A stretch of DNA of 10,060 bases from an uncultured Clostridia bacterium. GTDB taxonomy: Bacteria > Bacillota > Clostridia > Christensenellales > Aristaeellaceae. The position numbers were made by a program, and so were the translations under genes. Below are positions 1-6,219 of this stretch, in pieces (the first letter of the stretch is position 1; each line of letters opens with the position of its first letter). The stretch is from assembly GCA_904420265.1 (NCBI GenBank), contig CAJFUU010000164.1, positions 1 to 10,060 of the forward strand, read 5' to 3'. Under the pieces are notes generated by a model. It ran no database searches and was not told where the DNA came from. It saw nothing but the letters and a program-made list of their open reading frames with translations.

Positions 1-2
1 AG

Positions 3-599
3 CTTTACGAGCGCACCCCCATTCCCGACACGCGCCTGATGACGCTGCCCAACGCCTTTGCCAAGGTGGTGGACGTGCATACAATGCGCAAGGAAAGCAA
101 GCGCAGGCGCTATATTACCGGGGCGGATGCAGATATTTTCCCCATAGACGGCGCGCCGGCGGACAAAAAACTGGCCCGGCAGCGGGGGCAGTACATGCGC
201 GTCAACCGCGAGCGCCTGCGCAGAGGCACCGTACCTTTGCGGGCGGAACGCGATTTGACGCCGGTCCATCAGGTAATGCGCACGCTGGGACGCATTGTCA
301 CGCACTTCCCCTATTGGTTCATTTCCCCTTCGATGTACGGCCGGCGCATTGTGCGCGATATTACGCGCTTTCCGCCGGATGAAAGCCCTCTGGCGGGCGC
401 GATTGGCACCTGGGGGGAGGACGCGCTGCTGGAGCGCGACGAAATTCTGCAAACGGTGCAGTTGCCCTTTCGGGACCGCACCTTTCCCTGCCCGCGCGGC
501 TACGACAAGCTGCTTCGGCAAAAGTACGGCGACTATATGAACATTCCCGACGACCAGGAACGCGAGGCGCATCCCGGGGAATTGTACGTTGACGACTGA
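3..599 (+). CDS. LicD-family phosphotransferase, C-terminal part (5' end outside window)
   Basis: The frame is open from the first full codon at base 3, so the true start lies upstream; 198 residues remain of a family usually about 270-300 residues long. Two LicD hallmarks are visible: a central DIFPIDGAPAD block (family pattern DIFPLDG-P) and the C-terminal signature PCPRGYDKLLRQKYGDYMN, in which the KxYGDYM-P part is typical. LicD proteins belong to the nucleotidyltransferase-like superfamily that also contains fukutin. They transfer phosphocholine or other phospho-alcohols from a CDP donor onto cell-surface glycans. The usual N-terminal metal-binding aspartates (WDDD-type) would be upstream and cannot be checked. 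It is followed after 13 bp by a Stealth gene and then by a CDP-alcohol synthesising enzyme, which fits transfer of a phospho-alcohol to a surface polymer. The family call is firm; donor and acceptor are inference. Confidence 0.85.
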   Translation, partial: LYERTPIPDTRLMTLPNAFAKVVDVHTMRKESKRRRYITGADADIFPIDGAPADKKLARQRGQYMRVNRERLRRGTVPLRAERDLTPVHQVMRTLGRIVTHFPYWFISPSMYGRRIVRDITRFPPDESPLAGAIGTWGEDALLERDEILQTVQLPFRDRTFPCPRGYDKLLRQKYGDYMNIPDDQEREAHPGELYVDD

Positions 600-612
600 C
601 AAGGAGGCCCGC

Positions 613-1608
613 ATGGAGATCGACTTTGTGCTGCCCTGGGTGGACGGCGCGGACCCCGCCTGGCAGGCGGAAAAAGAGCGCCATACGCCGGGCCCGGCGC
701 AGGACGCCCGCGAAGTGCGCTACCGCGACTGGGGCACGTTGCGCTACTGGTTCCGCGGCGTGGAAAAGTTCGCGCCCTGGGTGCGGCGCGTGCATTTCAT
801 CACCTGGGGGCATCTGCCGGAATGGCTGAACGTGGACCATCCCCGCCTCCATATCGTGCGCCATGAGGATTACATTCCCGCGGAATACCTGCCTACATTC
901 AGTTCCCATCCGATTGAGTTGAACATACACCGCATCGAGGGCCTGGCCGACCGCTTTGTCTATTTCAACGACGATATTTTTCTCACCGGCCCCGTGCGCG
1001 AGAAAGACTTTTTTCGCAACGGCCTGCCCTGCGACACCTGCCGCTTCACCGTTGCGCGCACGCGCGGCGTGGGCGACGTGTTTGCGCATGTGACGCTCAA
1101 CGGCACCGGGCTGATCAACCAGCATATCGGCCGCGCAAACTGCGCGCGCGCCGCGCTTTTGAAATGGCTCAGCCCGCGCAACGGCCTGAAAAACGTGCTG
1201 GCGACGCTGCTGCTTTTGTGCTGGCCGTATTTCACGGGCTTTTCCTGCACCCACCTGGCGGTCGCCTTTGAAAAGCGCTCTTTTGAACAGGTGTGGGAAG
1301 CGGAACCGTGGCATATGGACTCCACTTGCCGCCGGCACTTTCGCTCCATAGCGGATTTAAGCCAGCTTGCGGTGCGCGCCTGGCGGATGGCGCGCGGCGA
1401 GTTTTTCCCCTCCAGGCCCCTGGGCCGCGCCTTTTTTCCGTCGTTTTCCACGGGCGTTGCTCCCGCCGCGGAGGCCGTGGCCGAAGGGCGCTACCGCATG
1501 ATTTGCATCAACGACGATTATACGGAGTTTGAATTTGAAGAGGAGCGCCGGCTCCTCATCGCCTCGTTTGAAAAGATTTTGCCCCAAAAGTGCTCCTTTG
1601 AGCGCTGA
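613..1608 (+). CDS. Stealth-family sugar-phosphate transferase
   Basis: A 331-residue protein with Stealth-family landmarks. CR1 is at the N-terminus (IDFVLPWVDGADPAW, residues 3-17). CR2 covers about residues 37-127 (RYRDWGTLRYWFRGVEKFAP, ending in YFNDDIFLTGPV). A CR3-like middle contains GLINQHIGRAN and CTHL. CR4 is at the C-terminus (CINDDY, residues 298-303). Stealth proteins transfer hexose-1-phosphate or GlcNAc-1-phosphate from nucleotide sugars to make phosphodiester-linked capsule or wall polymers, using conserved Asp, Asn and His residues in these blocks. I chose ATG 613 because a perfect AAGGAGG (601-607) precedes it by 5 bases; an in-frame TTG at 589 has no such site and would overlap the upstream gene. 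It lies 13 bp after the LicD gene and 29 bp before the cytidylyltransferase gene, in the same presumed operon. Family call confident; sugar unknown. Confidence 0.88.
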   Translation: MEIDFVLPWVDGADPAWQAEKERHTPGPAQDAREVRYRDWGTLRYWFRGVEKFAPWVRRVHFITWGHLPEWLNVDHPRLHIVRHEDYIPAEYLPTFSSHPIELNIHRIEGLADRFVYFNDDIFLTGPVREKDFFRNGLPCDTCRFTVARTRGVGDVFAHVTLNGTGLINQHIGRANCARAALLKWLSPRNGLKNVLATLLLLCWPYFTGFSCTHLAVAFEKRSFEQVWEAEPWHMDSTCRRHFRSIADLSQLAVRAWRMARGEFFPSRPLGRAFFPSFSTGVAPAAEAVAEGRYRMICINDDYTEFEFEEERRLLIASFEKILPQKCSFER

Positions 1609-1637
1609 AGCGGCCCCCGCAAGGGAGGGATTACAGT

Positions 1638-2054
1638 ATGACCATCGGCTATACGGCCGGAGTGTTCGATTTATTTCATATCGGCCATTTGACGCTTTTG
1701 AAAAACGCCAAGGGCCTGTGCGACAAGTTGATTGTCGGCGTAACGGTGGATGAATTGGTGACATATAAGGGAAAACGCGCCATCATTCCCTTCAGCGACC
1801 GCATCGAAATTGTGCGCAGCATCAAATATGTGGACGCGGCCGTGCCCCAATATGATATGGACAAACTGACCATGTGCAAAAAGTTGGGCGCGACCATACT
1901 GTTTGTCGGCGACGACTGGTTCGGAACCGACAAATGGCGCGCCTATGAAAAAAAATTCAAAGAGGCGGGCGTGCGCATCGTCTATTTCCCCTACACGCGC
2001 GGCGTTTCCTCCACGCAGGTTTCCAAGGCGCTGGCCGCGGTGCGCGGCGAGTAG
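1638..2054 (+). CDS. Glycerol-3-phosphate cytidylyltransferase-like nucleotidyltransferase
   Basis: A 138-residue single-domain enzyme of the CTP-transfer-like family. The ATP/CTP-binding H-x-G-H motif is H14-I-G-H17 in GVFDLFHIGHL, and the second family motif, RTEGIST-like, is present as TRGVSST (residues 120-126). Length and motifs closely match TagD, which makes CDP-glycerol from CTP and sn-glycerol-3-phosphate in the cytosol for teichoic acid synthesis. Related enzymes of the same size use other phospho-alcohols, so CDP-glycerol is the best guess rather than proven. A good ribosome binding site (AGGGAGGGA, 1622-1630) precedes ATG 1638. Its position directly after the LicD and Stealth genes suggests it supplies the CDP-activated donor for one of them, most likely the LicD protein. 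The next gene starts 15 bp downstream. Confidence 0.85.
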   Translation: MTIGYTAGVFDLFHIGHLTLLKNAKGLCDKLIVGVTVDELVTYKGKRAIIPFSDRIEIVRSIKYVDAAVPQYDMDKLTMCKKLGATILFVGDDWFGTDKWRAYEKKFKEAGVRIVYFPYTRGVSSTQVSKALAAVRGE

Positions 2055-2069
2055 CGGGGGGTGAGAGGG

Positions 2070-3125
2070 ATGGTGGATCGCGAATACTGCATGAGCGCCT
2101 TTCTCACATACCGAACCATTGCCGGCAGCGGGCGCCGTTTCGCGGCGGACGTGCCGCCGCGCGAATATCCCCTTCCGCAGGAACGGCTGCCGGTGAAGGA
2201 TGCGAAGACGCTGTTGGAAGCGCTGGAAAGCGCCACGCGGGAGGCCTGCAAAGACGGCAAGGCGGCCCTCGCGCTTTCCGGCGGTATGGACTCGGCCATC
2301 CTCGCCAAATTCATGCCCAGGGGCGCCACGGCATACACATTCCGCTGCGTCGTGCCCGGCATGCAGGTGACCGACGAAAGTCCCGTGGCGGCACGTTATG
2401 CGCAGGCATGCGGCCTGAAACATGAAATCATAGATATTTATTGGGAAGATTTTGAAACCCTCGCCCCGGGCCTGATGCGGCGCAAGGGTATGCCGGTGCA
2501 TTCCATTGAAATCCAGATTCGCAAGGCGGCCATGCGCGCCAAAAAGGACGGCTTTGAGCGGCTGATTTTCGGCGAAAGCGCGGACGCGATTTATGGCGGT
2601 CAGGACGGCCTGCTTTCCAAGGACTGGCTGGCCGGCGATTTTATGGAGCGTTATACCTATGTGGCGCCATGGAAGGCGCTTACGCATCCCCGCCTGGCCC
2701 TGGAGGGCTTTGAGCCCTTTATCAGAGACGGCCATATCGACCCTTATGCCTTTATGTCCCGCTTCTACATTCGCGAAAGCACGGCCAGTTACTTCAACGC
2801 CTGCGCCGAGGCTGGCTGCGGCGTAGTCATGCCTTTTCTGGGCACAAAACTGGGCGCGCCCCTGGACTATGCGCGCGTGCGCGCGGGCGAAAACAAGTAT
2901 CTGGTGCGGGAAGCGTTCCGCACGCTGTACCCGGATTTCGCGGCCCCGCCCAAGTTGCCCATGCCCCGCGCCACGGGCGAATGGTTCCGGGACTGGAAGG
3001 GCCCGGCCCGAAGCGAATTTTTGCCCCACTGTACCGACAATATGACCGGCGATCAGAAGTGGCTGGTATACTGTCTGGAAGTGTTTTTAAACTTGCTGGA
3101 TGCAAAGTTTGCGGGCGCGATGTGA
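2070..3125 (+). CDS. Asparagine synthase-like ATP-pyrophosphatase without glutaminase domain
   Basis: A 351-residue protein resembling the C-terminal synthetase domain of AsnB. The PP-loop SGGMDS is at residues 70-75 and the second conserved block, GESADAIYGG, at 168-177. Enzymes of this type adenylate a carboxylate with ATP, after which ammonia or another amine attacks. AsnB normally has an N-terminal Ntn glutaminase domain of about 200 residues starting with catalytic Cys2; here only about 65 residues precede the PP-loop and no Cys is at position 2. The enzyme must therefore use free ammonia, a partner glutaminase or another nucleophile. As the last gene of a surface-polymer operon it could amidate a sugar acid, as proposed for AsnB-like proteins in O-antigen loci; this is inference. 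ATG 2070 follows a purine-rich GGGGTGA (2058-2064). GTG 2061 and ATG 2091 are less well placed. Confidence 0.8.
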   Translation: MVDREYCMSAFLTYRTIAGSGRRFAADVPPREYPLPQERLPVKDAKTLLEALESATREACKDGKAALALSGGMDSAILAKFMPRGATAYTFRCVVPGMQVTDESPVAARYAQACGLKHEIIDIYWEDFETLAPGLMRRKGMPVHSIEIQIRKAAMRAKKDGFERLIFGESADAIYGGQDGLLSKDWLAGDFMERYTYVAPWKALTHPRLALEGFEPFIRDGHIDPYAFMSRFYIRESTASYFNACAEAGCGVVMPFLGTKLGAPLDYARVRAGENKYLVREAFRTLYPDFAAPPKLPMPRATGEWFRDWKGPARSEFLPHCTDNMTGDQKWLVYCLEVFLNLLDAKFAGAM

Positions 3126-3150
3126 GCGCTCCCGGCGTTTGCCGCATCCA

Positions 3151-3198
3151 AAAAACCGCCGCCTCTGCAAAGCAAAATGCAGGGACGGCGGTTTTGTC
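3151..3198 (+). terminator. Intrinsic terminator after the surface-polymer operon
   Basis: AAAACCGCCG (3152-3161) pairs exactly with CGGCGGTTTT (3186-3195). The stem continues inward through CTCTGCA/TGCAGGG with two mismatches, around a short A-rich loop. The T-run in the 3' arm is followed by GTCTTTG. The flanking A-run means it could also stop transcription from the other side. It lies 26 bp after the asparagine synthase-like stop codon and before the promoter of the transporter operon. Confidence 0.85.
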
Positions 3199-3344
3199 TT
3201 TGTATGACGATATACGGGTCCGCGAGCTGCGGACGCAGGCGGGCGCGCGAAAATTTTCGAAGTCTTTTCCAGACATTTGTTGAAAAATGCTTCTTTGCAA
3301 CCACGCTCAGAATGATTTTTTTGCACAGAACGCTGCATGGCATA

Positions 3345-3373
3345 TTGACAAATTCACACAATTCATTTATAAT
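3345..3373 (+). promoter_or_regulatory. Consensus vegetative-sigma promoter
   Basis: A perfect -35 box TTGACA (3345-3350) is followed by a 17-bp spacer and a perfect -10 box TATAAT (3368-3373). Transcription should start near 3380. The match to the housekeeping (SigA/sigma70) consensus is complete, implying strong transcription unless repressed. It drives the binding-protein gene and probably the whole transporter operon. Confidence 0.85.
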
Positions 3374-3395
3374 AAAAAAGCGCTGAAAATGTGCG

Positions 3396-3414
3396 AAATA
3401 TTGCATGAATATTT
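3396..3414 (+). promoter_or_regulatory. Inverted repeat, candidate operator in the early transcribed region
   Basis: AAATATT (3396-3402) and AATATTT (3408-3414) are exact inverted copies separated by GCATG. The centre lies about 25 bp downstream of the predicted transcription start, where a repressor could block elongation or RNA polymerase binding. The arms are too AT-rich and short to make a stable RNA hairpin, so a protein-binding site is the likelier role. No regulator gene is in the window. Confidence 0.4.
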
Positions 3415-3508
3415 ACCATTATCGTTCGTTATGCATAAAGATTCGTGGGATTTTTTAAGACCGGAACCGGCGGACAGAGACGTCCGTTGAAAATAAGGAG
3501 GTTTTTTT

Positions 3509-4426
3509 ATGAAAAAGGCTCTTGTTTTCGTTTTGGCGCTGGCAATGCTGCTGGGCTGCACCGCGATGGCGGAAGGCAACCTCATCGGCTACACCTGCAT
3601 GGATGGCACCAACCCCTTCTTCGTTACCCTGGAAGGCGCGATCCGTGAGGTCGTCGAGTCCCATGGCGACGAGTTGATCGCCCTTGACCCCCAGAACAGC
3701 AACGAGACGCAGATTTCCCAGATTGAGGACCTGATTTCCCGTGGCATCGTGGCCATCTTCCTCAATCCGGTGGATCGCGATGGCATCATCGCCGCGCTGG
3801 ATCGCCTGCAGGAGAACGATATTCCGATCTTCGGCTTCGACACCGAGGTTGCGGATATGTCCTATCTGGTCAGCTATGCCGGCTCCGATAACTACAACGC
3901 CGGTTACGTTGTGGGCTTGGATCTGGCTGAGAAGTGCCCCGAAGGCGGCGACATCATCGTGCTGGATTCCCCGACCATGCAGTCCGTTGTGGACCGTACC
4001 GACGGCTTCCTGCAGGCCATTGAGGACAGCGGCGTAGAGTTCAACGTGGTTGCGCAGATCGACTCCATGGGCAACCAGGAGCAGGGCAACCTCAACGCCA
4101 CGGACGCGCTGACCGCGCATCCCGACGCTGTGGCCATCTTCGGCGGCAACGACCCGACGGCCCTGGGCGCCTTCGCGGCGGCTGAGGCGGCTGGCTCCGA
4201 CGCCCTGATCTACGGCGTGGACGGCTCTCCCGACGTCAAGGCCCTGATCGCCGAAGGCCGCATGACCGGCACCGGCGCGCAGTCCCCGATCTCCATTGGC
4301 ACCACCATTGCCGAAGTATACTATCAGTGGCTGGCCGGCGAAGAGGTTGAGGATCGCTATCCCATCGACACCTTCATGATCAACGCCGACAACGTTGCCG
4401 AGTACGGCACGGACGGTTGGCAGTAA
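3509..4426 (+). CDS. Sugar ABC transporter substrate-binding protein (ribose-type, periplasmic-binding-protein family)
   Basis: A 305-residue exported protein that captures a sugar outside the cell and delivers it to the ATPase and permease encoded downstream. The N-terminus has a KK start, a hydrophobic stretch and LLGC (14-17), a lipobox that would make Cys17 the lipid anchor; AMA at 19-21 also resembles a signal peptidase I site. The rest fits the RbsB-type two-lobed fold: TNPFF (34-38, the aromatic stack of RbsB), FDTEV, DRTDGF, GNDPTALGA, GVDGSPD and GAQSP correspond to RbsB ligand-contact blocks. The mature part is extremely acidic: I count 28 Asp, 21 Glu, 7 Arg and 2 Lys. ATG 3509 has a perfect AAGGAGG 7 bases upstream. 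The exact sugar cannot be read: relatives bind ribose, galactose, xylose, allose or inositol. A 272-bp hairpin-rich gap follows. Confidence 0.92.
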   Translation: MKKALVFVLALAMLLGCTAMAEGNLIGYTCMDGTNPFFVTLEGAIREVVESHGDELIALDPQNSNETQISQIEDLISRGIVAIFLNPVDRDGIIAALDRLQENDIPIFGFDTEVADMSYLVSYAGSDNYNAGYVVGLDLAEKCPEGGDIIVLDSPTMQSVVDRTDGFLQAIEDSGVEFNVVAQIDSMGNQEQGNLNATDALTAHPDAVAIFGGNDPTALGAFAAAEAAGSDALIYGVDGSPDVKALIAEGRMTGTGAQSPISIGTTIAEVYYQWLAGEEVEDRYPIDTFMINADNVAEYGTDGWQ

Positions 4427-4537
4427 GCCGCAAAACGGCTTGGCCGCTTTAACGGCGAAGGAAGCTTTGCCGTAAGGCAAAGTTTGGCGCGGCGGCCGGA
4501 TTTGACCGGGCTTGCCCGGGCATATTCACCGACGTGG

Positions 4538-4576
4538 AAAAAGAGGCTTTGTTCTTTCAGGGCAAAGCCCTTTTTC
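4538..4576 (+). terminator. Partial terminator / attenuator-like hairpin
   Basis: GGCTTTG (4545-4551) pairs with CAAAGCC (4563-4569). An outer A-run (4539-4542) can pair with the TTTTT tract (4571-4575). A GC-containing stem running directly into five T residues is intrinsic-terminator shaped. Because the ATPase and permease genes downstream belong to the same transporter and no second promoter is apparent, termination is probably incomplete. Confidence 0.55.
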
Positions 4577-4634
4577 AGATTTTCGGAAAAGTTCCGCCGC
4601 ATGGCGGAATTGGCTGCGGCGCGATTGAATTTGC

Positions 4635-4670
4635 GGGGCTTTGCCGGCGGGTTTTCGCCGGCAAAGCCCC
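4635..4670 (+). repeat. Perfect 15-bp stem-loop just before the ATPase gene
   Basis: GGGGCTTTGCCGGCG (4635-4649) and CGCCGGCAAAGCCCC (4656-4670) are exact inverted copies around GGTTTT. It has no T-tract, so it is not a standard terminator; an RNA-stability block or exonuclease barrier is more likely. It ends 28 bp before the GTG start of the ATPase gene and leaves that gene's ribosome binding site unpaired. Confidence 0.75.
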
Positions 4671-4698
4671 CATGAAGAAGAAACGGTGGTGAAACGCG

Positions 4699-6219
4699 GT
4701 GAGCGAATACTTGCTCGAAATGAAAAATATCTGCAAGTCGTTTCCCGGCGTCAAGGCCCTGCAGAATGTGGATTTCCAGCTGAAAGCCGGCGAAATTCAC
4801 GCGCTGCTGGGCGAAAACGGCGCGGGAAAATCGACGCTGATCAAGGTGCTGGGCGGCATCTACCACCCGGAAGAAGGGAAAATCCTCATCGACGGCAAAG
4901 AAGTCGCCATTACAGGCGTCAATTCCGCGCGCGCGAACGGTATTTCCATTATTCACCAGGAACTGGTGCTGGTGCCGCACATGACCGTGGCCGAAAATAT
5001 TTTTCTCGGCCGCGAACCGATGGGCGCCTTCGGCGTCAACCGCGCCAAGATGAGCGTGAACGCACAGAAGATGCTCGACCAGTTCGATTTGGGCATTGAT
5101 GCAGACGCGCTGATTGCCGATTTGAGCATCGCCCAGCAGCAGATGGTGGAAATCGTCAAGGCCATTTCCTTCAACTGCCGCATTCTGGTAATGGACGAGC
5201 CGACCTCCTCTATTTCGGATCGTGAAGTGACGGCGCTGTTTGAAATTATGCGCAATCTGGCCAAGCAGGGCGTTGGCATTATCTACATTTCCCACAAGAT
5301 GAGCGAGCTGGACGAGGTTTGCGACCGGGTTACGGTGCTGCGCGACGGCTGCTATGTGGGCACGCGTGTGGTGGCGGACACTCCGCGCGATGAGTTGATC
5401 GCCATGATGGTCGGCCGCGAGCTGGATCAGTACTACGTGCGCGATCATGTATCCAGTGACGAAGTGGTGCTCAAGTGCGAAAACATCGACGACGGCAAGC
5501 GCAAGCGTTCGCGCGTCAAAGGCGTATCCTTTGAAGTGCACAAGGGCGAAATTGTCGGCTTTGCCGGACTGGTCGGCGCGGGACGCAGCGAAACGATGCA
5601 GTGCGTGTTTGGCCTGACGCCCGGCTCGACGGGCAACGTTTACATAAACGGCCAGAAGGTCAACATTCGCAGCGCTGTGGACGCAATGAAAAACGGCATT
5701 GCCATGGTGCCGGAAAACCGCAAGCTGCAGGGACTTTACCATGTGCAGAGCGTGAGGTTCAACTCCACCATCGAAGTGTTGCATGAGTTTATCAACCATC
5801 TTTCCGTGAACGCCCGGCGCGAGGCGGAAATCACCCAGGAATTCATCGACAAGATGCACACCAAGACGCCCTCGCAGGAACAGCGGGTTTCCAACCTTTC
5901 CGGCGGCAACCAGCAAAAGGTGATGATTGGCCGCTGGTTGGCCACGAACCCGAAAATATTGATTCTGGACGAGCCGACCCGCGGCGTGGACGTGGGCGCC
6001 AAGGCGGAGATCTATGAAATTATGAACAACCTGGCCAAACAGGGGGTTTCCATCGTGATGATCTCCTCGGAACTTCCGGAAATCATCAACATGTCCGACC
6101 GCGTATACGTGATGTACGAAGGCCGGATTACCGGCTGCATCCAGCATGAGGACGTCAGCCAGGAGGCCATTATGAAACTGGCCACCCAAGAAGCATCAGG
6201 AGGGCACGACAATGGCTGA
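4699..6219 (+). CDS. Sugar ABC transporter ATP-binding protein (RbsA-type, two ATPase domains)
   Basis: A 506-residue double ATPase that powers sugar import at the inner face of the membrane. The first domain has Walker A GENGAGKST (38-46), a variant signature LSIAQQQ (142-148) and Walker B ILVMDEPTSS (162-171). The second domain has the degenerate P-loop GLVGAGRSE (290-298) typical of RbsA, MglA and XylG, a good signature LSGGNQQ (400-406) and Walker B ILILDEPTRGVD (420-431). Length is close to RbsA (about 500). In this family one ATP site is normally degenerate, so the weak second P-loop is expected. I chose GTG 4699, giving MSEYLLEMKNI, with GGTGGTGA at 4685-4692; the later in-frame ATG 4720 has no ribosome binding site. 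It overlaps the permease gene by 8 bp, implying translational coupling. Confidence 0.95.
   Translation: MSEYLLEMKNICKSFPGVKALQNVDFQLKAGEIHALLGENGAGKSTLIKVLGGIYHPEEGKILIDGKEVAITGVNSARANGISIIHQELVLVPHMTVAENIFLGREPMGAFGVNRAKMSVNAQKMLDQFDLGIDADALIADLSIAQQQMVEIVKAISFNCRILVMDEPTSSISDREVTALFEIMRNLAKQGVGIIYISHKMSELDEVCDRVTVLRDGCYVGTRVVADTPRDELIAMMVGRELDQYYVRDHVSSDEVVLKCENIDDGKRKRSRVKGVSFEVHKGEIVGFAGLVGAGRSETMQCVFGLTPGSTGNVYINGQKVNIRSAVDAMKNGIAMVPENRKLQGLYHVQSVRFNSTIEVLHEFINHLSVNARREAEITQEFIDKMHTKTPSQEQRVSNLSGGNQQKVMIGRWLATNPKILILDEPTRGVDVGAKAEIYEIMNNLAKQGVSIVMISSELPEIINMSDRVYVMYEGRITGCIQHEDVSQEAIMKLATQEASGGHDNG

Larger units (their letters stand above)
3199..3508 (+). other. Regulatory intergenic region upstream of the sugar ABC operon
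   Basis: This stretch between the terminator and the binding-protein gene is more AT-rich than its surroundings and holds no credible gene. It contains a small hairpin (GTCCGC 3218-3223 / GCGGAC 3229-3234), a 12-bp perfect palindrome CGAAAATTTTCG (3248-3259), a consensus promoter (3345-3373), a 7+7 inverted repeat (3396-3414), a 10-bp palindrome TTATGCATAA (3429-3438), a small hairpin CGGAC/GTCCG (3471-3486) and the ribosome binding site AAGGAGG (3495-3501). The predicted untranslated leader is roughly 130 nt. The density of palindromes suggests operator sites, but I do not recognise the regulator. Confidence 0.65.
4427..4698 (+). promoter_or_regulatory. Hairpin-rich intercistronic region between binding-protein and ATPase genes
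   Basis: Six stem-loops fill 272 bp. They are AAGCCG/CGGCTT (4425-4441); CTTTGCC-GTAA-GGCAAAG (4465-4482, GNRA-type loop); CCGGG/CCCGG (4506-4519); GGCTTTG/CAAAGCC followed by TTTTT (4538-4576); TTCCGCC/GGCGGAA (4592-4609); and a perfect 15-bp stem GGGGCTTTGCCGGCG/CGCCGGCAAAGCCCC (4635-4670). No promoter or gene is evident. In binding-protein transporters such regions usually protect the upstream mRNA and let only part of the transcripts continue, so the binding protein exceeds the membrane components. That role is inferred here from the structures and position. Confidence 0.7.

Noticed and set aside
589..612. TTG start at 589 for the Stealth gene
   Set aside because: It would overlap the LicD gene and has no ribosome binding site, while ATG 613 has a perfect AAGGAGG and begins right at the conserved CR1 block.
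361..1338. 325-codon minus-strand open frame
   Set aside because: Shadow of the LicD and Stealth genes; Arg- and Ala-rich with no motif.
1671..3029. 452-codon minus-strand open frame
   Set aside because: It lies opposite the cytidylyltransferase and asparagine synthase-like genes, whose motifs are unambiguous; the antisense translation shows no family features.
4672..4692. Leader peptide MKKKRW before the ATPase gene
   Set aside because: Six codons ending 6 bases before the GTG start, but with no ribosome binding site of its own; its sequence overlaps the purine-rich site used by the ATPase gene.
4357..6189. 610-codon minus-strand open frame opposite the ATPase gene
   Set aside because: It is antisense to a clear RbsA-type protein, is rich in His and Ala in the way GC-rich shadow frames are, and has no recognisable domain.
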